A program made the translations under genes and the position numbers. Source: Candidatus Saccharimonadota bacterium (GTDB taxonomy: Bacteria; Patescibacteriota; Saccharimonadia; Saccharimonadales; Saccharimonadaceae). From it: a stretch of 64,000 bases of DNA. Numbering within the stretch: position 1 is the stretch's first letter; every line of letters begins with the position of its first letter. The notes beneath the pieces are model-generated. The model was not told where the DNA came from. It ran no database searches and worked only from the letters and a program-made list of their open reading frames with translations. Positions 42,966 through 50,398 of this stretch are shown here, in pieces. The stretch covers positions 221,457 to 285,456 of the forward strand of contig JAQBRV010000002.1 in NCBI GenBank assembly GCA_028286285.1. Direction: 5' to 3'.

Positions 42966-44235
42966 CAAGCTGTTCAACGGTCTTTTCTGTCAGAAGGCGG
43001 TTAGCAATATCGCGCTGAACCTCTGGTTGATCGAATTGTTTCAGTGCTTCAGGATTATTGCCGTACTGCTGTTTGTAGAGGTTGATGTGATCTGCAAGTT
43101 CATCAGCCGTAGCGTCAATTTTCAGTTCCTTACTCAGTTCGGCGAGTACGAGGCCAGCTTTGACACGCTTAGTCGCGGCTGGAATGACCTCTTTGGCGCG
43201 CCAATCGTCCTGATCTTTAAATTTCTGGTTGGCAACATATTGATCAAGTGTAATGTTCTGGTATAGCAAATTGCGCTGCATATCTTGCTCGATATTCTTG
43301 GCTTGATCATCGATCAGAATCTGCGGAGTCGGCACCGCACTGACATCAACCAGCGCCCCGACGAGCTCATCTTTTAGCTTCTCGCCAGCTTCGCGCTCTT
43401 TTTGAGCCGTCAGCTCACGCTTGACATCATCTCGCAGGTCTTTAAGCGTCGCAAAATCTTTACCGGCTTTCTTGGCAAACTTGTCGTTTAGTTCTGGCAG
43501 TACCAGCTCCTGGACATCCTTCAGTGTGGTCGCAAATACGACGGTGGCGCCAGCTAAGTCGGCTGAGTGATAATCTTTTGGAAATTCGAGAGTTAGATCA
43601 AATGTTTCGCCAGCTTTTTTGCCGACAATACCCTCTTCGAATCCAGGGATAAACGTGTTAGAACCGAGTTTCAGCGCATAATCGGTACCAGTGCCGCCAT
43701 CAAATGCCACGCCGTCTTTTTTGCCGACAAAATCAATCATCACTTCATCGCCGTTCTTCGCCGCCCGTTTCACGGATTTCTTCTCTGCCAAGCCTTCGCG
43801 CATCCGCTCGATGATGTCGTCGATCTCTTTGGCAGATACCGTTGATTGCTGCTGCTTGACGGTTAGTTTTTTGTAGTCACCAAGTGTAATCTTCGGCAAA
43901 ATTTCAACTTCAGCCGTAAATTCCATCTCTTTTTGAGGGACAAATTTTTTCACTTCAACAGCAGGACGATCAAGTGCCTGAATATTCTCATCGAGGAAGG
44001 CCTTAGCGACGGCTTTTGACAGTGCATCTTCCATAGTTTGTTGCGATAGGGCATTCTGGTCAACATACTTAGCCGCAACGCTGGCTGGAACATTACCTTT
44101 ACGAAAACCGGGGGCTTTCACGTCTTTAGCGAGTTTTGAAAGTGCCACTTGTTCAGCATCGGTTAGCTCTTGCGCGTCAAGGGTAATTGTCAGCTCAACT
44201 TTGGTGTCAGATAGGTATTTTACAGATGTCTTCAT
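42943..44235 (-). CDS. tig: Trigger factor
   Basis: 430 residues. The ribosome-binding domain has the GFRKGNVP loop (residues about 42-49), then an FKBP-like domain (NGDEVMIDFVGKKDGVAFDGG...FIPGFEEGIVGKKAGETFDLTL) and the helical C-terminal arm domain. It binds L23 and protects nascent chains. TATACT ends eight bases before the ATG. Confidence 0.96.
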   Translation of the reverse strand: MKTSVKYLSDTKVELTITLDAQELTDAEQVALSKLAKDVKAPGFRKGNVPASVAAKYVDQNALSQQTMEDALSKAVAKAFLDENIQALDRPAVEVKKFVPQKEMEFTAEVEILPKITLGDYKKLTVKQQQSTVSAKEIDDIIERMREGLAEKKSVKRAAKNGDEVMIDFVGKKDGVAFDGGTGTDYALKLGSNTFIPGFEEGIVGKKAGETFDLTLEFPKDYHSADLAGATVVFATTLKDVQELVLPELNDKFAKKAGKDFATLKDLRDDVKRELTAQKEREAGEKLKDELVGALVDVSAVPTPQILIDDQAKNIEQDMQRNLLYQNITLDQYVANQKFKDQDDWRAKEVIPAATKRVKAGLVLAELSKELKIDATADELADHINLYKQQYGNNPEALKQFDQPEVQRDIANRLLTEKTVEQLVALNTKK

Positions 44236-44243
44236 AACGATCG

Positions 44244-44249
44244 AGTATA
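44244..44249 (-). promoter_or_regulatory. Extended -10 of tig, leaderless
   Basis: TGC-TATACT with eight bases (CGATCGTT) to the ATG. Confidence 0.6.
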
Positions 44250-44286
44250 GCAGAGACGAGTACGTCAGCCAAGTCGTGACGAGAGG

Positions 44287-45597
44287 TTACGATGAGCGGC
44301 GGTGGTCTTTGACGGTCGCGATGATGCGCTCGACACTCAATGTTTGCTCTTCGGCCGATGAAATATCTTTTAATTGGTATAGTTCGTTCTTGATTTCCTC
44401 GTCACCAACAAAAATCATAAAAGGAATTTGCTTCTTAATACCGGTTTTGAGCTGTTTATCAAGCTTGCGGCCAGTCATATCCAGCTCAGTGTTGACGCCT
44501 TCACTGCGCAGTTCGTCAGCTAGTTTCATGGCGCCTTTTAGGGCATCACCGAGTACCACAATGTAGACTTGTGTAGTCGAGATAAGTTCGGGGAGAAGCT
44601 TGTGTGAGCGCAGGAAAAGTTCGGTCATCGTGAGGCCTGGTGCAACACCAACAGCACTCAGCGGTTCTGCACCGAATAAGCCGACGAGGCCGTCGTAACG
44701 TCCGCCACCAAATAGCGAGCGATTGTTTTCAGGATCGGTGTCGTAGACTTCGAAGACGGTACCAGTGTAGTAATCAAGTCCACGCATCAGTGTAATATCA
44801 AACATCGCATTAGTAACACCGGCTCGTTCGAGCTGGGTAAACAGCTCTTGTACTCCCTTAACGGCACTACTTTCACGAATTTCCCGTGGTAAATCAGCCA
44901 TACTTTGAGCCGACATCAACGCCGACAGCTTTGTTAGTCCTTCGCTCGCCATTGCCTCGCCAAATATCTCGATAGCTTGATCACGGAAATCTTCTAGACT
45001 AATCTTTGCCTTACGATCAAATAGCTTCATCATCAACTGCGCCTGAACAGCATCAAGTCCGAGATACTGCGCCATCATAAAATTAATTAATTGGCGATTG
45101 TTAATCTTGATGACATACATGTCGTCTTTGGCACCAAGTGCTTTCATGACGGCGCTCGATAGCGCAATAATCTCAGCCTCAGCCAGTATCGAGTCGACAC
45201 CAAAGATATCAACATTGAGTTGCCAAAACTCTCGCTCGCGGCCTCGTTGAGGACGTTCATAGCGCATAAAGTTAGCGATTGAGAATAGTCGAGCTGGGTA
45301 GGCCATTTCTTGACGACGGGCAGCGACCATGCGGCTGATCGTCGGCGTCATCTCGGGACGAATAGCGACGACCCGTCCGCCACGATCGGTAAAGCTGTAG
45401 GTTTGTTCGTTGGCGAGTTCTTGTCCACTCTTGGCAGTGTAGACTTCCAGTGGCTCTAAGATCGGCGCACCATACTCTTCGTAGCCAAACCGTTGCACGG
45501 TTTGTTTCCATGTCTCAAAAATATAGTTTTGCACCCGCTTATCTTCCGGGTAGTAATCTCGCGTGCCTTTATACGGCTGTGGGGAAAGTGTACTCAT
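44287..45597 (-). CDS. hisS: Histidyl-tRNA synthetase
   Basis: 436 residues, class II synthetase. Motif 2 region MRYERPQRGREREFWQLNVDIFG and the histidine motifs RGLDYYTGTVFEVY and GGGRYDGLVGLFG are diagnostic, with the anticodon-binding domain at the C-terminus. It charges tRNA-His. TACAAT ends seven bases before the ATG; the stop is about 50 bases from tig. Confidence 0.97.
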   Translation of the reverse strand: MSTLSPQPYKGTRDYYPEDKRVQNYIFETWKQTVQRFGYEEYGAPILEPLEVYTAKSGQELANEQTYSFTDRGGRVVAIRPEMTPTISRMVAARRQEMAYPARLFSIANFMRYERPQRGREREFWQLNVDIFGVDSILAEAEIIALSSAVMKALGAKDDMYVIKINNRQLINFMMAQYLGLDAVQAQLMMKLFDRKAKISLEDFRDQAIEIFGEAMASEGLTKLSALMSAQSMADLPREIRESSAVKGVQELFTQLERAGVTNAMFDITLMRGLDYYTGTVFEVYDTDPENNRSLFGGGRYDGLVGLFGAEPLSAVGVAPGLTMTELFLRSHKLLPELISTTQVYIVVLGDALKGAMKLADELRSEGVNTELDMTGRKLDKQLKTGIKKQIPFMIFVGDEEIKNELYQLKDISSAEEQTLSVERIIATVKDHRRSS

Positions 45598-45604
45598 TAC
45601 CGTT

Positions 45605-45610
45605 ATTGTA
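45605..45610 (-). promoter_or_regulatory. -10 of hisS, leaderless
   Basis: TACAAT with seven bases (AACGGTA) to the ATG. Confidence 0.55.
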
Positions 45611-45652
45611 TCATTTTTCTTTTGTTTAGCTTACCCCTTATAGTGCCAATCT

Positions 45653-46183
45653 CTAGTTTTCGATGCTAATAAGCCGATTAATCAGAGCAGACCATCGATT
45701 ATCCCCTGCTGGCGTTGTCTCATTCCTCAGAAACGAACCCGCCCTAACCTCTCTCAGAAGCACCAGAGCAGCCCGTTCTTCTGCAAGCTCTTTAGCCCTT
45801 ACTCGTGTTGCGCTCAATCTGGTGAATATCTCCTGTAGAATTGGGTCGCTCACAAGCAAGAGCTGAAGCTCATCGTCACTAAGTAAATCGACTTCAATCA
45901 TCAGCTCAAGCATACGATCTCTCCATGCTTGATCCTGACCGGAGAGGCTGTCTTTGCTCCGTGGTTTTATAATTCGTTGAATATATTCGCCAAGTTCACT
46001 ACTGGGGCGAAGGGCGCTCGGATGGGATAATTGGGAGAGAAATTGCTCAACAACTTCTTCGTCAGCAAGCTCGGTTGGATCCAGGGGTTCATCATCTTGA
46101 CGTAAGAGATATTCCCTCATTGAAACAACGTTGTCGTCAGATGTATCCACCGCTTCTCGAGATGATCGTGAAAACTCACTCAT
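45653..46183 (-). CDS. Acidic helical protein of unknown function
   Basis: 176 residues from MSEFSRSSREAVDTSDD at 46181-46183, with GAGGGAG upstream; a longer frame would read through a terminator. The protein is acidic, Leu-rich and probably all helical (DRMLELMIEVDLLSDDELQLLLV, ELAEERAALVLLREVRAG). No family recognised. A terminator lies between its likely promoter and its start, so expression may be attenuated. Confidence 0.65.
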   Translation of the reverse strand: MSEFSRSSREAVDTSDDNVVSMREYLLRQDDEPLDPTELADEEVVEQFLSQLSHPSALRPSSELGEYIQRIIKPRSKDSLSGQDQAWRDRMLELMIEVDLLSDDELQLLLVSDPILQEIFTRLSATRVRAKELAEERAALVLLREVRAGSFLRNETTPAGDNRWSALINRLISIEN

Positions 46184-46280
46184 TGACAAAACTCCCTCGT
46201 CTTTTAACAAAAAAACGCCCCAAGGGCGCCTGCAGCGTAGTAAGTGTGAATAACGGCATCCGTATGAATACATTTACCAT
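46176..46280 (-). CDS. Possible 34-aa leader peptide
   Basis: ATG at 46278-46280, six bases after a perfect extended -10. The 34-codon frame starts MVNVFIRMPLFTLTTLQAP, runs across the terminator hairpin and ends in TGA overlapping the start of the next gene. Such a layout could couple leader translation to read-through. It has no ribosome site other than a leaderless start. Confidence 0.3.
   Translation of the reverse strand: MVNVFIRMPLFTLTTLQAPLGRFFVKRRGSFVNE
46209..46228 (-). terminator. Terminator/attenuator upstream of the 176-aa gene
   Basis: CGCCC-TTG-GGGCG followed by T7 on the minus strand. It can end the trmH-type transcript, but it also lies downstream of the TATAAT at 46287 and before the next gene, so it may act as an attenuator. 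Confidence 0.7.
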
Positions 46281-46286
46281 ACTTCT

Positions 46287-46292
46287 ATTATA
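46287..46292 (-). promoter_or_regulatory. Extended -10 before the leader frame
   Basis: TGA-TATAAT with six bases (AGAAGT) to the leader ATG. Confidence 0.55.
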
Positions 46293-46303
46293 TCACCACC
46301 TCT

Positions 46304-46834
46304 TTATTTACGTAAATTGTGCTGCCGAATCCATTCATACATCACAATCCCAGCCGCCACCCCGACATTGATCGAGCGAGTACTGCCAAATTGCTCAATC
46401 GCAACGATCTTTGATGCAGTTGTGGCAAGTTCTTCCGAGATACCTGGGCCTTCCTGGCCAAAAACAAGCACCGCGTTTCGCGGCAAGACCGTCGATGCCA
46501 TTGGCTCGCTGCCGTCGATGTTGTCGACGGCAATGATTATCTTATTGCCCTCCTCCATAGCGCGTGCAAATTCCGTGACATCTGGATGGTAATAGATGTG
46601 AAGGTATTTGTCAGTCATCATCGCTCCGCGTTTATTCCACTGACGGCGGCCGATCACATGCACATGACGGACGCCGAAGGCGTTGGCACTACGAACAATT
46701 GTGCCCATATTAAAATCACGCTCAATATTCTCAATTGCGATCTCGAGCTCGATGCCATGCGAATCAAGATCGTCAATGATCTCATTCATGGGCACATCTT
46801 TATATTTGTCGACAACATTTCGGGTATCTTCCAT
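46304..46834 (-). CDS. TrmH/SpoU-family RNA 2'-O-methyltransferase
   Basis: 176 residues, only the catalytic SPOUT domain. IERDFNMGTIVRSANAFGVRHVHVIG (motif 1), LVFGQEGPGISEEL (motif 2) and STRSINVGVAAGIVMYEWIRQ (motif 3) form the knotted SAM site. It methylates a ribose in tRNA or rRNA; which one is unknown. TACATT ends seven bases before the ATG. Confidence 0.9.
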   Translation of the reverse strand: MEDTRNVVDKYKDVPMNEIIDDLDSHGIELEIAIENIERDFNMGTIVRSANAFGVRHVHVIGRRQWNKRGAMMTDKYLHIYYHPDVTEFARAMEEGNKIIIAVDNIDGSEPMASTVLPRNAVLVFGQEGPGISEELATTASKIVAIEQFGSTRSINVGVAAGIVMYEWIRQHNLRK

Positions 46835-46841
46835 TCATTTC

Positions 46842-46847
46842 AATGTA
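46842..46847 (-). promoter_or_regulatory. -10 of the TrmH-type gene, leaderless
   Basis: TACATT with seven bases (GAAATGA) to the ATG. Confidence 0.45.
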
Positions 46848-46892
46848 CCATAAAACGAAGTAAAAAGAGCCCGCTTTGGACTCCCTTTACTT

Positions 46893-46978
46893 TGGTACAC
46901 GAGAGAAGACTCGAACTTCCACGTCCCGAAGGACACTAGCACCTGAAGCTAGCGCGTCTACCATTCCGCCACTCGTGC
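46893..46978 (-). tRNA. tRNA-Leu(CAG)
   Basis: Type II tRNA on the minus strand: acceptor GCACGAG/CTCGTGT, anticodon stem CTAGC/GCTAG with loop TTCAGGT (anticodon CAG), long variable arm with GTCC-TTCG-GGAC, T-loop TTCGAGT, discriminator A and encoded CCA. Confidence 0.96.
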
Positions 46979-47000
46979 TCGTTACCTATCATAGTATACA

Positions 47001-48635
47001 TTAGTTGTGTGGCACGGAGTCGGCAAACGCCGCCGTATCGTAGGTTGGACGCAGGTCAGCCACCAGCTGCTTGAGTTCATTAGGTTGCTTGACACCTGGA
47101 TTCAAAATGCCGAACGGATCGAAAATATCTTTTACTTGTTTGAAGAACTCTTTCAGATCATCGTCGAGTTGCTTGTAGGCGATCGTCGTCTTTAGCCGAC
47201 CTTCGTTCGCTTGGGAAATAAGGTAGCCGTTGTGTGCTGTGACGATGTTGGCGTATTCATCAAGAAGTTTGAATATCTTTTGCTTGTCACCGACTTTTTT
47301 CATCTGGAGATTCGGACGCGTCGAGACAATACCATCAAGTGGTCGAGCGTAGAGTGGTAGCAGAACATGGTGCTTGGTCGCGAGTGCCGCCACGGCGGCT
47401 GAGAAATCTTCGAAGCGTTCAAATGGCACAAAGGCACCATCAAATAGTGGCGGCGTTGACTCGCCAGCCTGTGCAGGGACAAGCACGAAGCTCACCACGT
47501 CCCGAGCGACAGCAATTTCTTTGGCGTGTTCGTCGTCGCTACTCGTGAGACGGGCATTAAATTGTTTAGCGATTTTGGTTAGCTTTTTTAAACTCTTGTG
47601 TCGGGCGCGTCCACGAAAATCATCGAAACCAACGATCAGAACGGTAGCAATAGCTTCCTTATCGGTTGCTTCGTCGTAAAAGCCATAGTGTTTTCCATGT
47701 TTCAGGGCTTCGTCGAAGAAAGCAGCATCGAAATATTCGAGGAAGCTAGGGCTAGTTTTTGCAATTGCATCCACAGCATCCCGCGCGTCGTTACTACTGC
47801 TAAAGGCCAGAATGGCGATTGCCGGATATTCATGCGCGAAATCGGTCTTGAGAATCATTTCTGAAATGATGCCGAGCGTACCTTGGCTGCCGGCAATTAG
47901 CGGGGCGAGGTCGAATGAACCGTCCTTATGCTTTACGTCGCGAATCCGCGAGTAGCCGATGGCGTCCGTCACGTCATAGAGCTTAGACTCAATCAATTCT
48001 TTATTATCATCGATCAAAGCATCGAGTTTGCGGTAAATATCACCTTCAAAACCTTGGGTGCCCTTCTTCTTATTCAGATCTCGTTTACTGAGACGATCGG
48101 TCTGTAAGACATCCCCATTGGCGAGCACCACTTCGAGTTGCTGCACAGCGGCATCGGCTGCACCATAGCGACCTGCCGTGGCATGCGAAGCATTGTAACC
48201 AATCGCACCGCCGATTGTCGACGCATGGCTGTTGTCACTCAGTGCTGGGATCGTCATTCCTTGCAACGCCAAAGCAGCTTGAAGCGTGACTTCGCTCACG
48301 CCAGGTTGTACGCGAACAAGCTTCTGCTTGGCGTCATATTCAAAAATCGTGTTCATATGAGCGGTTAATGAGATGATCGCGCCCTTACTAATCGCTGCGC
48401 CAGTGTCATCGGTACCACCGCCACGTGCCGTCAGCGGCAAAATGTGACCTTTTTCGGCCAGTTGCCATGCAAAACGGGCTACTTTACGGATATCATTGGT
48501 AACTCTGGGGTAAATCACCATCTCTGGTGTCATCGTCAGCACACTGGCATCGGTCGAAAATCGTGCTCGAATCGCCGCTTCCGTCACTACTTCACCCAAA
48601 ATATGTTCGTTTAGGTATTTTGCTACTTTACTCAT
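47001..48635 (-). CDS. FAD-linked oxidase (D-lactate/glycolate dehydrogenase-like)
   Basis: 544 residues from MSKVAKYLNEHILG at 48633-48635, with GGGGAC before it. The PCMH-type FAD domain is shown by LTARGGGTDDTGAAISKGAIISL-type pyrophosphate loop and HASTIGGAIGYNASHATAGRYGAAD. The C-terminal FDPFGILNPGVK is typical of the GlcD/Dld family. Such enzymes oxidise 2-hydroxyacids and pass electrons to quinone or another acceptor. There is no iron-sulfur domain and no membrane segment. Substrate unknown. Confidence 0.85.
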   Translation of the reverse strand: MSKVAKYLNEHILGEVVTEAAIRARFSTDASVLTMTPEMVIYPRVTNDIRKVARFAWQLAEKGHILPLTARGGGTDDTGAAISKGAIISLTAHMNTIFEYDAKQKLVRVQPGVSEVTLQAALALQGMTIPALSDNSHASTIGGAIGYNASHATAGRYGAADAAVQQLEVVLANGDVLQTDRLSKRDLNKKKGTQGFEGDIYRKLDALIDDNKELIESKLYDVTDAIGYSRIRDVKHKDGSFDLAPLIAGSQGTLGIISEMILKTDFAHEYPAIAILAFSSSNDARDAVDAIAKTSPSFLEYFDAAFFDEALKHGKHYGFYDEATDKEAIATVLIVGFDDFRGRARHKSLKKLTKIAKQFNARLTSSDDEHAKEIAVARDVVSFVLVPAQAGESTPPLFDGAFVPFERFEDFSAAVAALATKHHVLLPLYARPLDGIVSTRPNLQMKKVGDKQKIFKLLDEYANIVTAHNGYLISQANEGRLKTTIAYKQLDDDLKEFFKQVKDIFDPFGILNPGVKQPNELKQLVADLRPTYDTAAFADSVPHN

Positions 48636-48729
48636 GTGTCCCCCGACTAGCTTGCCTCGTTTGTCTTTGACTATATCATACCACAAGCACCATTCATTCA
48701 GCGGGGTTTATCTGAGGGGGCTTTTTTGC

Positions 48730-48735
48730 TATAAT
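48730..48735 (+). promoter_or_regulatory. Extended -10 of tRNA-Leu(TAG)
   Basis: TGC-TATAAT ends 11 bases before the mature tRNA 5' end. Confidence 0.7.
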
Positions 48736-48746
48736 ACTACCCGTAA

Positions 48747-48831
48747 GCGCGAGTGGTGGAATTGGTAGACACGCTAGCCTTAGGAGCTAGTGCCTTCGGG
48801 CGTGGAGGTTCAAGTCCTCTCTCGCGTACCA
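48747..48831 (+). tRNA. tRNA-Leu(TAG)
   Basis: Type II cloverleaf: acceptor GCGCGAG/CTCGCGT, anticodon stem CTAGC/GCTAG with loop CTTAGGA (anticodon TAG), variable arm GCC-TTCG-GGC, T-arm GGAGG-TTCAAGT-CCTCT, discriminator A and encoded CCA. Confidence 0.97.
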
Positions 48832-48868
48832 AATAGAATAGCAGGTCGGCTGGCCTGCTATTCTATTT
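48831..48868 (+). terminator. Stem-loop directly after tRNA-Leu(TAG)
   Basis: A perfect 15-bp stem, AAATAGAATAGCAGG with its complement, and an 8-base loop. Its first base is the CCA end. There is no long T run, so it may be a processing or protective structure as much as a terminator. Confidence 0.65.
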
Positions 48869-48949
48869 GGTATTCGCCGAAGAAGGTGCGATAGCTCCTT
48901 TCTCCCGCATCCTTCCCCACCCCTATCCAATCTCTTAAAACTATGCTAG

Positions 48950-49016
48950 TATAACTAGGTAACAGTCCTACGTTATGACCGCACCCCTGGAAGAAATTCC
49001 GGGGGCTGCTTTTTTA
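48950..49016 (+). ncRNA. Possible short RNA ending in a terminator
   Basis: TATAAC at 48950-48955 could start a transcript of about 55 bases. It holds a small GTAAC/GTTAT hairpin and then CCCCTGGAA-GAAA-TTCCGGGGG with T6 (48983-49016), a strong terminator. No good -35 is seen, and read-through from tRNA-Leu is an alternative. Confidence 0.3.
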
Positions 49017-49020
49017 TAAC

Positions 49021-49044
49021 AAAAAAGACACCTTCTCAGGCGTC
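49021..49044 (-). terminator. Terminator of the rsmD operon
   Basis: GACGCCT-GAGA-AGGTGTC followed by T6 on the minus strand. The stem overlaps the last codons of rsmD. Confidence 0.85.
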
Positions 49045-49584
49045 TCGGCGGTAAAAGGTGAGACTGGCATTGCCATAACTACGATTGTCCACCACAACAA
49101 TTCCCGATCTGGTTGGAGCCTCACCTCTACCTGGGTGTGATAATACCATAAGCCCATTTAATTGTAAAAGGCTAAATAAATGCGACACTGTGGAAAACTG
49201 AGAATCATGGTATGGCGGGTCAGCAAAAATGATATCAAATTTTGGTGAGTCGGCCGTCTCGAGCCAATTACTGACGGTAGTGCGAATTAACGTCGAGCGA
49301 TCGTCCACGCCAAGCGTATCGATATTCTTCGTCACAATTTTCTGGGCTATACGGTCTCGTTCGATAAACGTGACATGAGCTGCACCCCGACTGAGCGCTT
49401 CAAATCCGATCGCACCAGTCCCAGCGAACGCGTCGAGCACGGTGGCACCTTCGATTTCACTGCCCACACTATTAAACAATGCGTTACGGACGCGCTCACT
49501 CATAGGGTGAGTGCGGTCATTGTCGGCGTCCGGCCCTTCGATTTTGCGACCGCCAAATTCTCCACTGATAATCCGAAGGTTCAC
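49036..49584 (-). CDS. rsmD: 16S rRNA (guanine-N2) methyltransferase RsmD family
   Basis: 182 residues; GTG start overlaps the upstream stop (GTGA). MNLRIISGEFGGRKIEGPD, RVRNALFNSVG, the SAM motif LDAFAGTGAIGFEALSRGA and the catalytic IIFADPPYHD are all in place. The family methylates G966 of 16S rRNA. Last gene of an operon that starts with tyrS. Confidence 0.95.
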   Translation of the reverse strand: MNLRIISGEFGGRKIEGPDADNDRTHPMSERVRNALFNSVGSEIEGATVLDAFAGTGAIGFEALSRGAAHVTFIERDRIAQKIVTKNIDTLGVDDRSTLIRTTVSNWLETADSPKFDIIFADPPYHDSQFSTVSHLFSLLQLNGLMVLSHPGRGEAPTRSGIVVVDNRSYGNASLTFYRRDA

Positions 49585-50393
49585 GCGGTTTCCTCGGCAA
49601 TACCAACGGCTGCGTACCAGCCTAATACGACTGCTTTGATGATAAGAGGCATTAGGGTATTTTTGGTCTCACTCGCAAGATGGCGTGTCCAGCCAACCCG
49701 ACTAAACTCTTTATACATGTCCATTTCGGCGATTGATCCTAGTAGCTGCTGGTAGATGTCGATATACTTCCCTGCTCTGACATCGACCAATTCTTGGTCA
49801 CTGATGGCAATATCATCGAACCGCAGAGTAGCGATGGATGACGCGACGCCGAGCTCAAAGGCTATATGGGTCGTCATAACACCCTTGGCACCCCAAAATT
49901 CCCAATTGTTTCGTAGTTGATGGCGTCGGGTTGCACCAGGCATAACGAGCTTATCTTTCTTAGATACGCGCGTTTCCAAGCCCTCACCGCGCAGCTCCTC
50001 TAGCTTTTCCTCCATAGGATAATGATGCGCAGGGGTCAGTCCATCGACAATGGCATGCGCCAACCAAGCCGCTTCAAATGCCGCCCGTTCCTCATTCTTT
50101 TCTTTCAATGCCACACCAAGATTAAGAATATGATCAGTAATCATATCAAATAGTTCGTGGTCTCCCTTGTGATAGGGGTCGATAAAGTGCCACGGCTCGT
50201 CGACACCGGGATTTTTACGCTTGATGCCGTCTGGCCCATTTTTGCCTTCAAAATGCAAAATATCACGCGTGGTTGGGAAATGAACCGACGACGGTACGTA
50301 CCGACGCACATGGCGGCGGGCGATGCGATCAATCCGCTGATGGACACCCATCAAGCGACCAGATTTTGTGCGAAAGGTTGATCCTGAGTACAT
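49581..50393 (-). CDS. Unknown His/Asp-rich protein, possibly phospholipase C/nuclease-like metal fold
   Basis: 270 residues. Many His and Asp residues lie in a helical pattern: EPWHFIDPYHKGDHE and AAWLAHAIVDGLTPAHHYP (about residues 107-125). The second motif resembles the W/H/D/H helix that binds zinc in phospholipase C and S1/P1 nucleases, but the match is loose and the first Trp of that family is not at the N-terminus. No signal peptide is visible, which is unusual for those enzymes. It ends with a hydrophobic stretch (IIKAVVLGWYAAVGI). A metal-dependent hydrolase is only a suggestion. Confidence 0.7.
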   Translation of the reverse strand: MYSGSTFRTKSGRLMGVHQRIDRIARRHVRRYVPSSVHFPTTRDILHFEGKNGPDGIKRKNPGVDEPWHFIDPYHKGDHELFDMITDHILNLGVALKEKNEERAAFEAAWLAHAIVDGLTPAHHYPMEEKLEELRGEGLETRVSKKDKLVMPGATRRHQLRNNWEFWGAKGVMTTHIAFELGVASSIATLRFDDIAISDQELVDVRAGKYIDIYQQLLGSIAEMDMYKEFSRVGWTRHLASETKNTLMPLIIKAVVLGWYAAVGIAEETA

Positions 50394-50398
50394 AGGTA

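Noticed and set aside
42792..43004. 70-codon plus-strand frame in the tig-clpP gap
   Set aside because: It runs antisense into tig and across the structured element, with no ribosome site; the minus-strand 37-codon frame has a much better one.
46184..46273. 206-residue form of the acidic protein starting at 46273
   Set aside because: It would translate through a terminator and lacks a ribosome site, while the ATG at 46183 has GAGGGAG.
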